Source: Candidatus Thiocaldithrix dubininis | GTDB lineage: Bacteria; Pseudomonadota; Gammaproteobacteria; Thiotrichales; Thiotrichaceae | Reading direction: 5' to 3' | Length of the DNA stretch: 64,000 nt | NCBI GenBank assembly: GCA_029972135.1 | Contig: CP124755.1 | Location: forward strand, 1,674,001 to 1,738,000 | In this document: one piece after another, positions 10,479-18,732 of the stretch | How the letters are laid out: each line of letters opens with the position of its first letter | How positions within the stretch are numbered: the stretch's first letter is position 1 | Position numbers and translations under genes: made by a program | Notes under the pieces: generated by a model | Told to the model about the DNA's origin: nothing | Seen by the model: only the letters and a program-made list of their open reading frames with translations | Database searches by the model: none

Positions 10479-11111
10479 AGGGCTGGATGCACTTAATAAA
10501 CAGGCGGGAGCTGAGGTTTTGCTGCGTTGCAGGCGTTGTTCTAGGCTTAGTTTTACCACGCCCCATTCTGTATCCAGAATGCTATAAATCGCGGTATCCC
10601 GAATCACACCGTCCGGCATAATCGCGCTACGGCGTAACACGCCTTCTAAACTCGCCCCCAATTTCTCTAAGGAGGTACGCGAGGCTTGATTGCGAATATC
10701 GGTTTTAAATTGCACGCGCAACATACCCAAAGTTTCAAAGGCATAACGCAGCAATAAATACTTACATTCCAGATTCACCCCAGAACGGTGATAATCCGGT
10801 GCGTACCATGTGCCACCGATTTCTAATTTCAAGTGTTTCATACACATATCGCGCAGCCGTGTACTGCCAATCGCTTGACCGCTACACTGCTCAATCACAG
10901 CAAACGGCACGTCACTGCCCGCTGCCTTGAGTTGTAGCGCATTGTGAATAAAGGCTTGCATGTGGCGCGGTTCAGCTAGATTACCGTAGAACATATAACG
11001 CCATAAGCTTTCATCGCGGGCGGCAATCAATAAATCGGGCATGTGCTTCAGACTTAAGGGTTCTAACCGAATCTTTAAACCACATAAGCTACGGGAAAAA
11101 CGATAGCTCAT
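10458..11111 (-). CDS. GNAT acetyltransferase, RimJ/RimL-like
   Basis: The 217-residue protein shows the acetyltransferase_3 pattern. It has an N-terminal LRLEPLS-type strand, GSTRLRD, then EIGGTWYAPDYHRSGVNLECKYLLLRYAFE (acetyl-CoA loop, with the usual RG replaced), then LGMLRVQFKTDIRNQASRTSLEKLGASLEGVLR. ATG 11111 is chosen over GTG 11114 because AAGGAG sits 6 bp before it. The gene begins 10 bp after the PAP2 gene and is probably the last gene of the lipid operon. The substrate is unknown, and members of this family modify peptide N-termini, antibiotics or small amines. Confidence 0.82.
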   Translation of the reverse strand: MSYRFSRSLCGLKIRLEPLSLKHMPDLLIAARDESLWRYMFYGNLAEPRHMQAFIHNALQLKAAGSDVPFAVIEQCSGQAIGSTRLRDMCMKHLKLEIGGTWYAPDYHRSGVNLECKYLLLRYAFETLGMLRVQFKTDIRNQASRTSLEKLGASLEGVLRRSAIMPDGVIRDTAIYSILDTEWGVVKLSLEQRLQRSKTSAPACLLSASSPSHYYLN

Positions 11112-11121
11112 CACGAACTCC

Positions 11122-11646
11122 TTACAGCATCCATTGCAAACTGGCTTGGGCTAAACCCGCGCCTAATAACGCCCCCATCAACACATCACTGGGGTAATGC
11201 AGCCCTAAAATCACCCGCGATAACGCCACCAAACCCGCAAAGGGTATTAACACTAAGGCGTATTGCGGAAAATAATGCAGGGCAATCCACGTAAAACTGA
11301 CAGCGTGTAGGGTGTGGCCAGAAGGAAAGCTAAATTGATCGAGTGCCGCCACATTTTGCAAAATCGAGCTGTGATAATGATAAGGGCGCACGCGGTGAGT
11401 TTTGCTTTTCAAGAGTTTATAAATCAGTACCCCGACCCCGCCGACCAGTAGCATGTGTAACGCGGCCTGTATACCTAAGCTACCGTGCAATAACGGCAAT
11501 GCCAGTATTAGGCAATACCAAAACACCCCATTACCCAAGCGACTAATCAGCGCGAAAAAACGGCTAATCGGGCGCAAATGGTTCATACGGTTAAACAGCA
11601 AACACAGTGGAATTTCACGGGCATTGAGTTGTTGTAGTAGATACAT
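11122..11646 (-). CDS. PAP2-family membrane phosphatase
   Basis: The protein is 174 residues from ATG 11646, preceded by AATGAGGT; an upstream extension to 11715 has no ribosome-binding site. The three PAP2 motifs are present: KSKTHRVRPY (K..R.RP), FPSGHTLHA (PSGH) and SRVILGLHYPSDV (SR...H...D). It has about five membrane helices. The family removes phosphate from lipid phosphates such as phosphatidic acid or undecaprenyl diphosphate. In this operon, with a glycosyltransferase and BtaA/BtaB, supply of diacylglycerol for phosphorus-free lipids is a reasonable role, but it is an inference. Confidence 0.87.
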   Translation of the reverse strand: MYLLQQLNAREIPLCLLFNRMNHLRPISRFFALISRLGNGVFWYCLILALPLLHGSLGIQAALHMLLVGGVGVLIYKLLKSKTHRVRPYHYHSSILQNVAALDQFSFPSGHTLHAVSFTWIALHYFPQYALVLIPFAGLVALSRVILGLHYPSDVLMGALLGAGLAQASLQWML

Positions 11647-11733
11647 TATTAGTACCTCATTGGGTTTTATCGGTACTACTAAGTCTGCGCAAAATTGACT
11701 GCAAACCCATGACAAATCAATGAATTTTTTATG

Positions 11734-12906
11734 TCAGCCCGCAGAATAGGTGCTCACAATGCTTTGAATCTGCTGATCTAATTGCGCCACAACCTTACTC
11801 CAACTTAATTGACGCGCCGTCACGGCGGCTTGCTGCCCTAAGCGTTGACATAAAGCCGGTTGCAAGGCTAGTTCGACGCTGGCTTGGATAAAGCCCGTAT
11901 GATCCGCAAAAGGCACAACCCAACCGTTTTCACCCTGACGAATATGCTGATGTGCCGCTGCATAATCAAAACTCAACACAGGCAAACCGCTTGCCATTGC
12001 CTCAACAATTACATTGCCATAGGTTTCGCTGGTGCTGGGATACAAGAATAAATCCGCGCTGGCATAATGTTGCGCCAAGGCTATGCCACGCTGCATCCCG
12101 ACAAATAAACAATCGGGGTATAACGCTTGCAAACGCGTGCGTTCAGGGCCATCGCCTACAATCAGAAACTTAGCGTCGGGCACTTGGGTTTGAATGGCTC
12201 GAAAAGCCTGAAACGCTAACTCAAGATTTTTCTCAACCGCCAAGCGTGTGACTAAGACCACCAATAATTGAGCGGGTTGTAGCTGCCATTGGGCGCGTAA
12301 ACTGGGCTGCCGCTGTTGGGGATTAAATAATTCAGTGTCTATGCCGCGACTTAATAAGGCTAAATTTCGATAACCTTGTTGGCTTAATTGTTGTTTTAAT
12401 TCCAACGTCGGCACTAAAGTTAATAAGGTTTGATTATGCAAGGCGCGTAGATAAGAATTTGCCCATTTAAACGCAAAGCCTAAGCGATAATGCTGGCTGT
12501 ATTGGGCAAAGTGCGTATGAAAATCGCTAATCACCGGAATTTTTAAATAACGTGCCGCTTTTAAGGCCGCCCAACCTAATAAACCCTCGGTAACAATTTG
12601 CACAATAGTCGGTCGCTGTTGCCGCCATAGTGTTAGTAAATAAAAATAATGCGGCAAACCCACGCGCACCTCTTTATAAAAAGGCAAGCTAAAACCGGTT
12701 AACGCAATTTCAGTAAAATTCTGGCAACTATTCAGCTCTTTTATAGATTCATGCGGTTGTGCTAGACGAATTAATTGCAATTGATAATGCGGTAATTGCC
12801 TTAAACCTTTAACTAATTGGTGAATCGTGTGCGCAACGCCATTAATATCGGGCGGATACGTTTCGGTTATGATTGACAATCGAATGGGTTGAACTTTCTG
12901 CTTCAC
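11734..12906 (-). CDS. GT4-family glycosyltransferase, MgtA/Agt-like
   Basis: The 390-residue GT-B fold protein has an N-terminal acceptor domain starting IRLSIITETYPPDINGVAHT. In the donor domain are VTRLAVEKNLELAFQAF, FLIVGDGPERTRLQAL, LFVGMQRG and the nucleotide-sugar E-x7-E region, PSTSETYGNVIVEAMASGLP. The family includes GDP-mannose/UDP-glucuronate:diacylglycerol glycosyltransferases induced by phosphate starvation (Agt in Agrobacterium). The position 26 bp after the BtaB-like gene suggests glycolipid synthesis in the same response. The start is GTG 12906, without a clear Shine-Dalgarno sequence. Confidence 0.85.
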   Translation of the reverse strand: MKQKVQPIRLSIITETYPPDINGVAHTIHQLVKGLRQLPHYQLQLIRLAQPHESIKELNSCQNFTEIALTGFSLPFYKEVRVGLPHYFYLLTLWRQQRPTIVQIVTEGLLGWAALKAARYLKIPVISDFHTHFAQYSQHYRLGFAFKWANSYLRALHNQTLLTLVPTLELKQQLSQQGYRNLALLSRGIDTELFNPQQRQPSLRAQWQLQPAQLLVVLVTRLAVEKNLELAFQAFRAIQTQVPDAKFLIVGDGPERTRLQALYPDCLFVGMQRGIALAQHYASADLFLYPSTSETYGNVIVEAMASGLPVLSFDYAAAHQHIRQGENGWVVPFADHTGFIQASVELALQPALCQRLGQQAAVTARQLSWSKVVAQLDQQIQSIVSTYSAG

Positions 12907-12932
12907 AATAACACTATATTAACCAGTTAAAA

Positions 12933-13574
12933 TTATAATTTTTGATAATGAATTAACACAGCATAACGCCCTGCAATATAACGTTTCTGTAAAACGCCCG
13001 TTTGCTGTAATGCCGATTGTTCTAAAGGCTGCATAATACTTAATTGGGGATGCACATTAAACCAAGTCAACCATTGTTTAAGTAAACCTTGAAACCAATT
13101 AGGCAAGTCGGCTTGGTCAGCAAAATCCACAATATGCAAATAACCGCCCGGTTTTACCAACCCTATAATATGTTGCAAGGTTGGTGCCGCTTGCGGCAAC
13201 ATTGATAATACATAAGACAACAAAATATGATCAAAGCCTTGTGCATTCGGCGCATGATTTAGGCTAAGTTGTTCAGCTAAGCCTTGTTGTAAATGAATTT
13301 GCGACTCATATAAACTGCCAGCCAATTGTTTACGCGCACTTTCCAACATTAAGGCAGAAGCATCTACACCATAAAACTGATTATTAGGGTAATAATAAGC
13401 TAATTTACGTAAATTACGGGCTGTACCACAACCTATTTCTAATAAATTATCATTAAACCCCATTTTAATTTCTTTTAATAAACTATCACGCCCTAGCAAA
13501 TAATACTTACGCGACCAATCATACACATAACGTTGATAACGATATTGCTCATCCATTAATTGTGCAGCATTCAT
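12933..13574 (-). CDS. btaB: SAM methyltransferase, BtaB-like (betaine lipid)
   Basis: The 213-residue class I methyltransferase has motif I NLLEIGCGTARNL, then FYGVDASALMLESARK, and motif IV-like DHILLSYVLSMLP. BtaB methylates diacylglyceryl-homoserine three times to give the betaine lipid DGTS. The assignment rests on its place one base after the BtaA-like gene, with its AAGGAA ribosome-binding site inside the end of that gene, and on its typical size. Sequence alone would only give a generic methyltransferase. Confidence 0.8.
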   Translation of the reverse strand: MNAAQLMDEQYRYQRYVYDWSRKYYLLGRDSLLKEIKMGFNDNLLEIGCGTARNLRKLAYYYPNNQFYGVDASALMLESARKQLAGSLYESQIHLQQGLAEQLSLNHAPNAQGFDHILLSYVLSMLPQAAPTLQHIIGLVKPGGYLHIVDFADQADLPNWFQGLLKQWLTWFNVHPQLSIMQPLEQSALQQTGVLQKRYIAGRYAVLIHYQKL

Positions 13575-13575
13575 T

Positions 13576-14790
13576 TTAATTTTCCTTAATATATAAATGA
13601 AAACCGCCGTAAATCGCTGAGCGATCTTGTTTAAATAAGGCTAAAGACTGTTCCGCTTCATACTTGAACGAGGCTTGTAAAGCAGGTGGTAGTGCTTGAC
13701 TTAATGGCGATTCAGCAGCGGCTGTTCTAAAAATAATGCGTGAATTCGGTTTAGCTACCCGTGCAAGCTCTGTCCATAAACTTGTCAAGGTCGCATCATT
13801 CATCCAATCTTGCGCATCCAAAAAAATAAAACGGTCATAGCTATGATTTGGCTGCTGTTTTAGAAAATCTATAATTGAGCCAAACTGCGTATCCACTTTC
13901 GCCAATTGTTGCTTAATAGTATTATAATGTTCTGCTTTTAAATAAGCAGGTATAGCTTGGCGTTTTTCATGGTCATAGCTATGACTAAAGGCTTGCCATG
14001 CAAAATAATTATCTTTGATGGGAAATTGGCAAGCTAAGCGCTCAACACGCTCACAATATTGTTGAATTAAATTACCCTCTGTCCGCATCGCTTGATATTG
14101 TTGTGGTGGAATACCCAAGCTAAAAACAGATATCGGCAATTTACCTAATAACTTTACTAATCTATTATCAAAAAATGGCTTAATATGCTGTTTAAAAATG
14201 GCTTGCTGTTCATATAAACTATGCGCAGTTAGAATTTTATTCGGTTGATAGTTTGTCTGGCGGGCAATCCAATGCAAAAACCGCATAAAATAACCGAATC
14301 GCGTATGACGATATAAACCTTCTTGAAACATACTAATACGTTTGCGCCCCCAAATATTACGTCCTTGCCAAAAGTCCAGCAAATCGGGCGTTAAATGCGG
14401 TTGCACATAGTTTTTATAATGCTCCAAATTAGTTTTTTTATCCGCATACCCAAAAAAATCATAAAAATACTGATGATCGGGCAAATGTTTAAACGCTGCT
14501 ATTTTTAAACGTGTTAAGGCTAAATGATAAGGGTTTAGGTCAATAGCAGTAATATGTGCGGGTTGTTCAACCAAATAATTCAAAACATTACAACCGCCTG
14601 AGGCGATGGTTAAAAGTCGACTTTCGAAATTTAAGGCTAATGCTTTTAAATCAACCGCTGGGTCTTCCCAAATTTGATTATAGATAAAACTATTAAACCA
14701 TAAACTAAACAAGCGTTGCTGAAAGCTTAATAATGCATCCGTTTGATTTTGCTGAACAGCAGATTTTAAAGCATTCGCGTTTAATGACAT
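13576..14790 (-). CDS. btaA: DUF3419 protein, BtaA-like 3-amino-3-carboxypropyl transferase
   Basis: The 404-residue protein has the DUF3419/BtaA layout: NSFIYNQIWEDPAVDLKAL near the N-terminus, then LLTIASGGCNVLNYLVEQP and ITAIDLNPYHLALTRLK. The late motif is DRFIFLDAQDWMND, then SRIIFRTAAAESPL. BtaA moves the aminocarboxypropyl group of SAM onto diacylglycerol, the first step to DGTS betaine lipid, which replaces phospholipids when phosphate is scarce. It is the first gene of the minus-strand lipid operon. A perfect PhoB-type box lies 47 bp upstream (14837-14853). Confidence 0.9.
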   Translation of the reverse strand: MSLNANALKSAVQQNQTDALLSFQQRLFSLWFNSFIYNQIWEDPAVDLKALALNFESRLLTIASGGCNVLNYLVEQPAHITAIDLNPYHLALTRLKIAAFKHLPDHQYFYDFFGYADKKTNLEHYKNYVQPHLTPDLLDFWQGRNIWGRKRISMFQEGLYRHTRFGYFMRFLHWIARQTNYQPNKILTAHSLYEQQAIFKQHIKPFFDNRLVKLLGKLPISVFSLGIPPQQYQAMRTEGNLIQQYCERVERLACQFPIKDNYFAWQAFSHSYDHEKRQAIPAYLKAEHYNTIKQQLAKVDTQFGSIIDFLKQQPNHSYDRFIFLDAQDWMNDATLTSLWTELARVAKPNSRIIFRTAAAESPLSQALPPALQASFKYEAEQSLALFKQDRSAIYGGFHLYIKEN

Positions 14791-14836
14791 CGTTTAAACT
14801 TATTAGTAAATCATACTAACAATTTAGTAGGGCAAT

Positions 14837-14853
14837 ATGACAATTAAATGACA
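14837..14853 (-). promoter_or_regulatory. Pho box for the btaA operon
   Basis: Read on the minus strand this is TGTCAT-TTAAT-TGTCAT, two exact half-sites with an 11-bp period, as in PhoB boxes. Ten bases downstream is TAAATT (14826-14821) as a -10. This matches the usual Pho promoter, in which the box replaces the -35. Confidence 0.85.
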
Positions 14854-14882
14854 TTTAGCCATAATTTTACGATTCATTAAAT

Positions 14883-14932
14883 TGTCATTATTTCTTCATC
14901 TCTTTTTTAAATAAATGTCACCGCATTGTTAT
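14883..14932 (+). promoter_or_regulatory. Two Pho boxes for olsB
   Basis: TGTCAT (14883) with CTTCAT (14894), and TGTCAC (14916) with TGTTAT (14927), are two pairs of half-sites, each with an 11-bp period. The second box ends 9-10 bp before a weak TTAACT -10 at 14942. They face the olsB gene, so the 195-bp gap between btaA and olsB is a divergent PhoB control region. Confidence 0.75.
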
Positions 14933-14984
14933 ACCGTAAGCTTAACTTCGATCTAGTGAAATTTGCTTGCAGAGATAATTAATA

Positions 14985-15782
14985 ATGAACTTAAATAGCT
15001 ACTATGATCCACAAACGGCAAAACATTCAACCACACCCCATTTAACAGTTGAATTAGCCCGTGATACTGCATCTATTTATGCCTCGCAACGCCTGCGTTA
15101 TCAAATTTTTGCCGAAGAACAAGGCGCAGTTTTAAGCAGTGCTGCTTTAGGGATTGACTGTGATTATTATGATAACTTTTGTTATCACTTATTAGTACGC
15201 AATACCCAGACGCAGGAAGTGGTGGGTTCAACCCGCATTTTAACGCAAGCGCAAGCCGCACAAGCGGGTGGGTTTTATTCAAGCCATGAATTCAAATTTA
15301 ATGGCTTATTTAACGAATTAAAAGGCAACGCTATTGAAATTGGGCGTACCTGTATTCACCCGCATTATCGTAATGGCGCAGGTATTGGCATGTTGTGGGT
15401 AGGGTTAGCGCAATTTATGCGTTTACATCAGGTCAATTATTTATTTGGTTGTGCCAGCGTCAGTATGCAGGATCAAGGGCAACAAGCTAGTTTGATTATG
15501 CAAACCGTCCGGGAGCGTTATTTAGCGCCAGATGCCTTACGCGTCACGCCGATTGTGCCTTTATTGCCAATAAGTGTAGAAAAATCACATAAATTAAGCA
15601 TGCCGCCTTTATTAAAAGCCTATTTAAAATTAGGCGCATGGGTCGCGGGAGAAGCCTGTTTTGATCCCGATTTTAAAGTCGCTGACTTTTTTATTTTGTT
15701 GGATTTACAAAACTTAAATCAGCGTTATCACCAACATTTTATGCAACAGCAAACATACCATGATTTATTAAAAGTGGCATAA
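14985..15782 (+). CDS. olsB: OlsB-like ornithine N-acyltransferase (ornithine lipid)
   Basis: The 265-residue GNAT-fold acyltransferase has VELARDTASIYASQRLRYQIFAEEQGA at the N-terminus, IEIGRTCIHPHYRNGAGIGMLWVG in the middle, and the family hallmark PPLLKAYLKLGAWVAGEACFDPDF followed by VADFFILLDL. OlsB joins a 3-hydroxyacyl chain from ACP to ornithine, giving lyso-ornithine lipid. No OlsA (second acyltransferase) is in the window, so either it is elsewhere or another acyltransferase serves. Ornithine lipid has no phosphorus, and the Pho boxes upstream fit induction by phosphate limitation. Confidence 0.88.
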   Translation: MNLNSYYDPQTAKHSTTPHLTVELARDTASIYASQRLRYQIFAEEQGAVLSSAALGIDCDYYDNFCYHLLVRNTQTQEVVGSTRILTQAQAAQAGGFYSSHEFKFNGLFNELKGNAIEIGRTCIHPHYRNGAGIGMLWVGLAQFMRLHQVNYLFGCASVSMQDQGQQASLIMQTVRERYLAPDALRVTPIVPLLPISVEKSHKLSMPPLLKAYLKLGAWVAGEACFDPDFKVADFFILLDLQNLNQRYHQHFMQQQTYHDLLKVA

Positions 15783-15800
15783 AATCGCCCGCAGATAAAT

Positions 15801-15818
15801 AGGGAGTTAAAACTCCCT
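15801..15818. terminator. Hairpin between convergent olsB and phoB
   Basis: AGGGAGTT and AACTCCCT form an 8-bp stem with a very short loop, placed between the stop codons of two convergent genes. The T-run is short, so this is a modest bidirectional terminator candidate. Confidence 0.5.
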
Positions 15819-16537
15819 TACATACTCTCTGACTGCTGCAACATTAATTGCGGATAAGGCGAAAACCGATACCCTACCCCGCGCACCGTTTGCACATAAT
15901 GGTCATAGCCAAATGGCATTAAGGCTTTACGCAACCGCAGAATATGCACGTCGACAGTGCGTTCTTCCACGTATAAACCGCGTTCCCAAACATAGGCTAA
16001 TAAAGCCTCGCGTGAATAAACACGTTCAGGATGCTGCATGAAAAACTTCAATAAACGGAATTCAGTTGGCCCTAAATCCAATAACACTTGATTTGCAGTC
16101 GCTCGGTGACTGATGGGGTCTAATTGCAGGCCGTCAAAGCTAATCGCTTGCGAGCTTGGCAGTGGGGCATGCGTGCGGCGTAATACGGCTTCAATCCGTG
16201 CAATCAGTTCTGAGGGATAAAACGGCTTTGTTAAATAATCATCCACGCCCGCTTTAAAGCATTGCACTTTATCGGCTTCTTCAGCTTTTGCTGTTAACAT
16301 AATCACCGGAATCGGCTGAAATTGGGGGTTACGTTTTAACAGTTGCACCAGTTCTAAACCGCTCATATCCGGCAGCATCCAGTCCATTAAAATTAACTGC
16401 GGCAGGTCTAAGGCAAGCTGGGTTTTGGCTTGATATGCGTCACCTGCTTCCAGCAAGTTAAAGCCCGCTCTATTCAAGGCTATACCCACAAGGGTACGAA
16501 TAGGCTGTTCATCTTCCACGATTAAAATAGTTCGCAT
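15818..16537 (-). CDS. phoB: PhoB phosphate response regulator
   Basis: The protein is 239 residues from ATG 16537 (MRTILIVEDEQPIRTLVG); an open extension upstream is not used. The receiver domain has acceptor D52 (LILMDWMLPD) and K104 (LTKPF). The winged-helix DNA-binding domain has LGPTEFRLLKFFMQHPERVYSREALL and YVEERTVDVHILRLRKAL...VRGVGYRF, the wording typical of PhoB rather than other OmpR regulators. No phoR kinase is adjacent. The gene sits between olsB and phoX, both with Pho boxes, which supports the assignment. Its own promoter shows only a weak box. Confidence 0.92.
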   Translation of the reverse strand: MRTILIVEDEQPIRTLVGIALNRAGFNLLEAGDAYQAKTQLALDLPQLILMDWMLPDMSGLELVQLLKRNPQFQPIPVIMLTAKAEEADKVQCFKAGVDDYLTKPFYPSELIARIEAVLRRTHAPLPSSQAISFDGLQLDPISHRATANQVLLDLGPTEFRLLKFFMQHPERVYSREALLAYVWERGLYVEERTVDVHILRLRKALMPFGYDHYVQTVRGVGYRFSPYPQLMLQQSESM

Positions 16538-16705
16538 GGTTAAACCTATGTGAATTTTATTTGACGCGCAGATTAAAACATCATGATATTTCAATTGTGT
16601 GACGGTGAGCGCACAGATTGATACCTATTGAATTTTTTTCGCCAGCCATGCGAGACAGCAAAGGTGTGTACGGCAACATTACTAAATAGTTAGTTTTAAC
16701 CGAAT

Positions 16706-16749
16706 TGCCATAATTGCGTCACAGAAATGCCATAAGACAAGGCTACAGT
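16706..16749 (+). promoter_or_regulatory. Triple Pho box and -10 of phoX
   Basis: Three half-sites, TGCCAT (16706), CGTCAC (16717) and TGCCAT (16728), repeat every 11 bp. A -10-like TACAGT follows at 16744-16749, exactly 10 bp after the last half-site, as in PhoB-dependent promoters. Confidence 0.75.
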
Positions 16750-16777
16750 GCGGGCATTGTCTAGTTGGAGATAGCTC

Positions 16778-18643
16778 ATGCACGTATTTAAAACGTCCTT
16801 AATCACAGCGGCGGTTATGGTAGCGCTAAGCGCTTGTTCAAATGGTGACGATAATACCAGCAGCGTTACGCCTAGCCCTAGCGTGAAAAGTGTTAGCTTT
16901 AGCGCAACCCCCGCGCCCAGCACAGCGGACAAAATGCAAGTCACACACAGTAGTTCTGTTGCCACTGTTACGTATAGCGACAATACCACTAAGAGCTTTC
17001 CGTTAAGCTATCAGAAATTATTTGGTGTTAAGGATAAAGTCGGCGGCAATCCCAACGCGGCGGGACAGTTATATGACTACAGTATGTCGCCGATTAATGA
17101 CCCTTACGGTATGCCCGTGATTGCCGAAACGCCGGACTCGAATAGCTTATTAAAAGTCGACGGCAATTTATTCTTAGTCACGCATTATGAATACGATTGG
17201 TTGTTATCCGACGGCGCAGATGCGTATAAAGTACCCGGTTGGTACACCCGCATGCCGATGTCCATGACCGTAACGGGTTTAAATCAAGCCAGCAACGGCA
17301 CGCTCAGCGTTAAATCACAAAAACCGATTGATTTTGCAGGGGTTAATGGTTTGTGGATTCCTTGCTTTGGTTCACAAACACCGTGGAATACGCACTTAGG
17401 TTCTGAAGAAGATTACGACTTACAATACAACCCGTTAACCAGTAGCTATAGCACGACTAGCGCGGGCTTAAAGGCGTTAAACGAGGTGTATTACGCTAAT
17501 CAGGTAACCGCTAACCCTTATCATTATGGCTTTGTGCCAGAGGTAACGGTAAAAGCGGACGGCAGCACCACGGTGGTTAAACACTATTCAATGGGGCGGA
17601 TTACCCGCGAAATGGCCAAAATCATGCCGGATAACAAAACCGTCTATTCCGGCGATGACGGCACACACGGCGTTATGCTGATGTATATTGCGGATAAAGC
17701 ATCTGACTTATCGGCTGGCACGATTTACGCCGCCAAATGGACACAAACCAGCGCAGACAACGGCGGTCAAGCCAATCTGAAATGGGTAAAATTAGGTCAG
17801 GGCACCGATGCTGAAATCAAAGCCTTAGCCGATACAGCTACTTTCAATAATATCTTTGATGCAGTTGCCCCTGTAAATGGTCAATGTACAGCAGGTTATA
17901 CGCGGGTGCGTGCTGGTTCAACGGCTGATGAATGTTTAAAAGTACGTGCGGGTCGTGAAAAAGCTGCTGCGTTCTTAGAAACCCGTCGTTATGCTGCATT
18001 GAAAGGCGCGACCACTGAATTCACCAAAATGGAAGGCGTGGCAGTCAATGCCAAAGATAAACGCCTATATGTGGCGATGTCGTCGATTCGTGACAGCATG
18101 ACCAGCAGTGCGGGCGAACCTGCCGATGATATTAAACTCAGCAAGTTGTCATCCGGTGCAACCTATACCGCCGATTTAAGCAGTGGTCAAACTGATAGCA
18201 GTGGCGCGGCGATGCCTTCCGATTATGTTGCTAGCAAAATGTATGTCGAACCTGCTTTATTGGGTGAAGATATAACCGCCGATGTGTTAGGCAATACGGC
18301 TAACCCTGATAAAATTGCCAATACCGATAATATTTTCTTCTCTGAAAAAATGCGTACCTTATTCATTGGTGAAGATTCCGGTATGCATGTGAATAACTTT
18401 GTATGGGCGTATAACGTCGATACTAAGCAATTAACTCGGATTTTAAGTGCAGTGGCGGGGGCAGAAAATACTGGCTTACAAGTTTTAGAGGATTTAAACG
18501 GTCACGCTTATATCATGAGCAATAGCCAACATCACGGCGACTGGTCAATGGGCAAAAATGCAGAAGTGGATACTGCCTTAGCCGCCATTGATAAATTCGA
18601 TGCCAATGTGGGTTATATCGGCGGTCTTCCTGCGATTAAATAA
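16778..18643 (+). CDS. phoX: PhoX-type alkaline phosphatase (DUF839), lipoprotein
   Basis: The 621-residue protein has a lipoprotein signal: AAVMVALSACSNG, lipobox LSAC. The body has PhoX/DUF839 traits: MSPINDPYGMPVIAETPDSNSLLKV, GRITREMAKIMPDNKTVYSGDDG, then LYVAMSSIRDSM and NIFFSEKMRTLFIGEDSG (Glu/Asp ligands for Ca/Fe). PhoX cleaves phosphate monoesters outside the cytoplasm. The three-part Pho box and a strong terminator at 18688 make this a single-gene Pho unit. It is an outer-membrane or periplasmic lipid-anchored enzyme rather than the usual Tat-exported soluble form. Confidence 0.9.
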   Translation: MHVFKTSLITAAVMVALSACSNGDDNTSSVTPSPSVKSVSFSATPAPSTADKMQVTHSSSVATVTYSDNTTKSFPLSYQKLFGVKDKVGGNPNAAGQLYDYSMSPINDPYGMPVIAETPDSNSLLKVDGNLFLVTHYEYDWLLSDGADAYKVPGWYTRMPMSMTVTGLNQASNGTLSVKSQKPIDFAGVNGLWIPCFGSQTPWNTHLGSEEDYDLQYNPLTSSYSTTSAGLKALNEVYYANQVTANPYHYGFVPEVTVKADGSTTVVKHYSMGRITREMAKIMPDNKTVYSGDDGTHGVMLMYIADKASDLSAGTIYAAKWTQTSADNGGQANLKWVKLGQGTDAEIKALADTATFNNIFDAVAPVNGQCTAGYTRVRAGSTADECLKVRAGREKAAAFLETRRYAALKGATTEFTKMEGVAVNAKDKRLYVAMSSIRDSMTSSAGEPADDIKLSKLSSGATYTADLSSGQTDSSGAAMPSDYVASKMYVEPALLGEDITADVLGNTANPDKIANTDNIFFSEKMRTLFIGEDSGMHVNNFVWAYNVDTKQLTRILSAVAGAENTGLQVLEDLNGHAYIMSNSQHHGDWSMGKNAEVDTALAAIDKFDANVGYIGGLPAIK

Positions 18644-18687
18644 TCATAAAAAAACCTACCTGTAATAGTTGAGTGTGTTCCTCTCCG

Positions 18688-18720
18688 GGTCGGTAAGCTA
18701 GCTTATCGACCTCATTTTTT
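18688..18720 (+). terminator. Rho-independent terminator after phoX
   Basis: GGTCGGTAAGC pairs with GCTTATCGACC around a TA loop, with one weak pair inside, followed by CTCATTTTTT at 18711-18720. It is a strong intrinsic terminator. Confidence 0.88.
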
Positions 18721-18732
18721 GGATGAATAACC

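Noticed and set aside
16590..16620. Pho box in front of phoB
   Set aside because: The minus strand has TGTGCG and CGTCAC at an 11-bp period, but both half-sites match poorly, so I do not call it.
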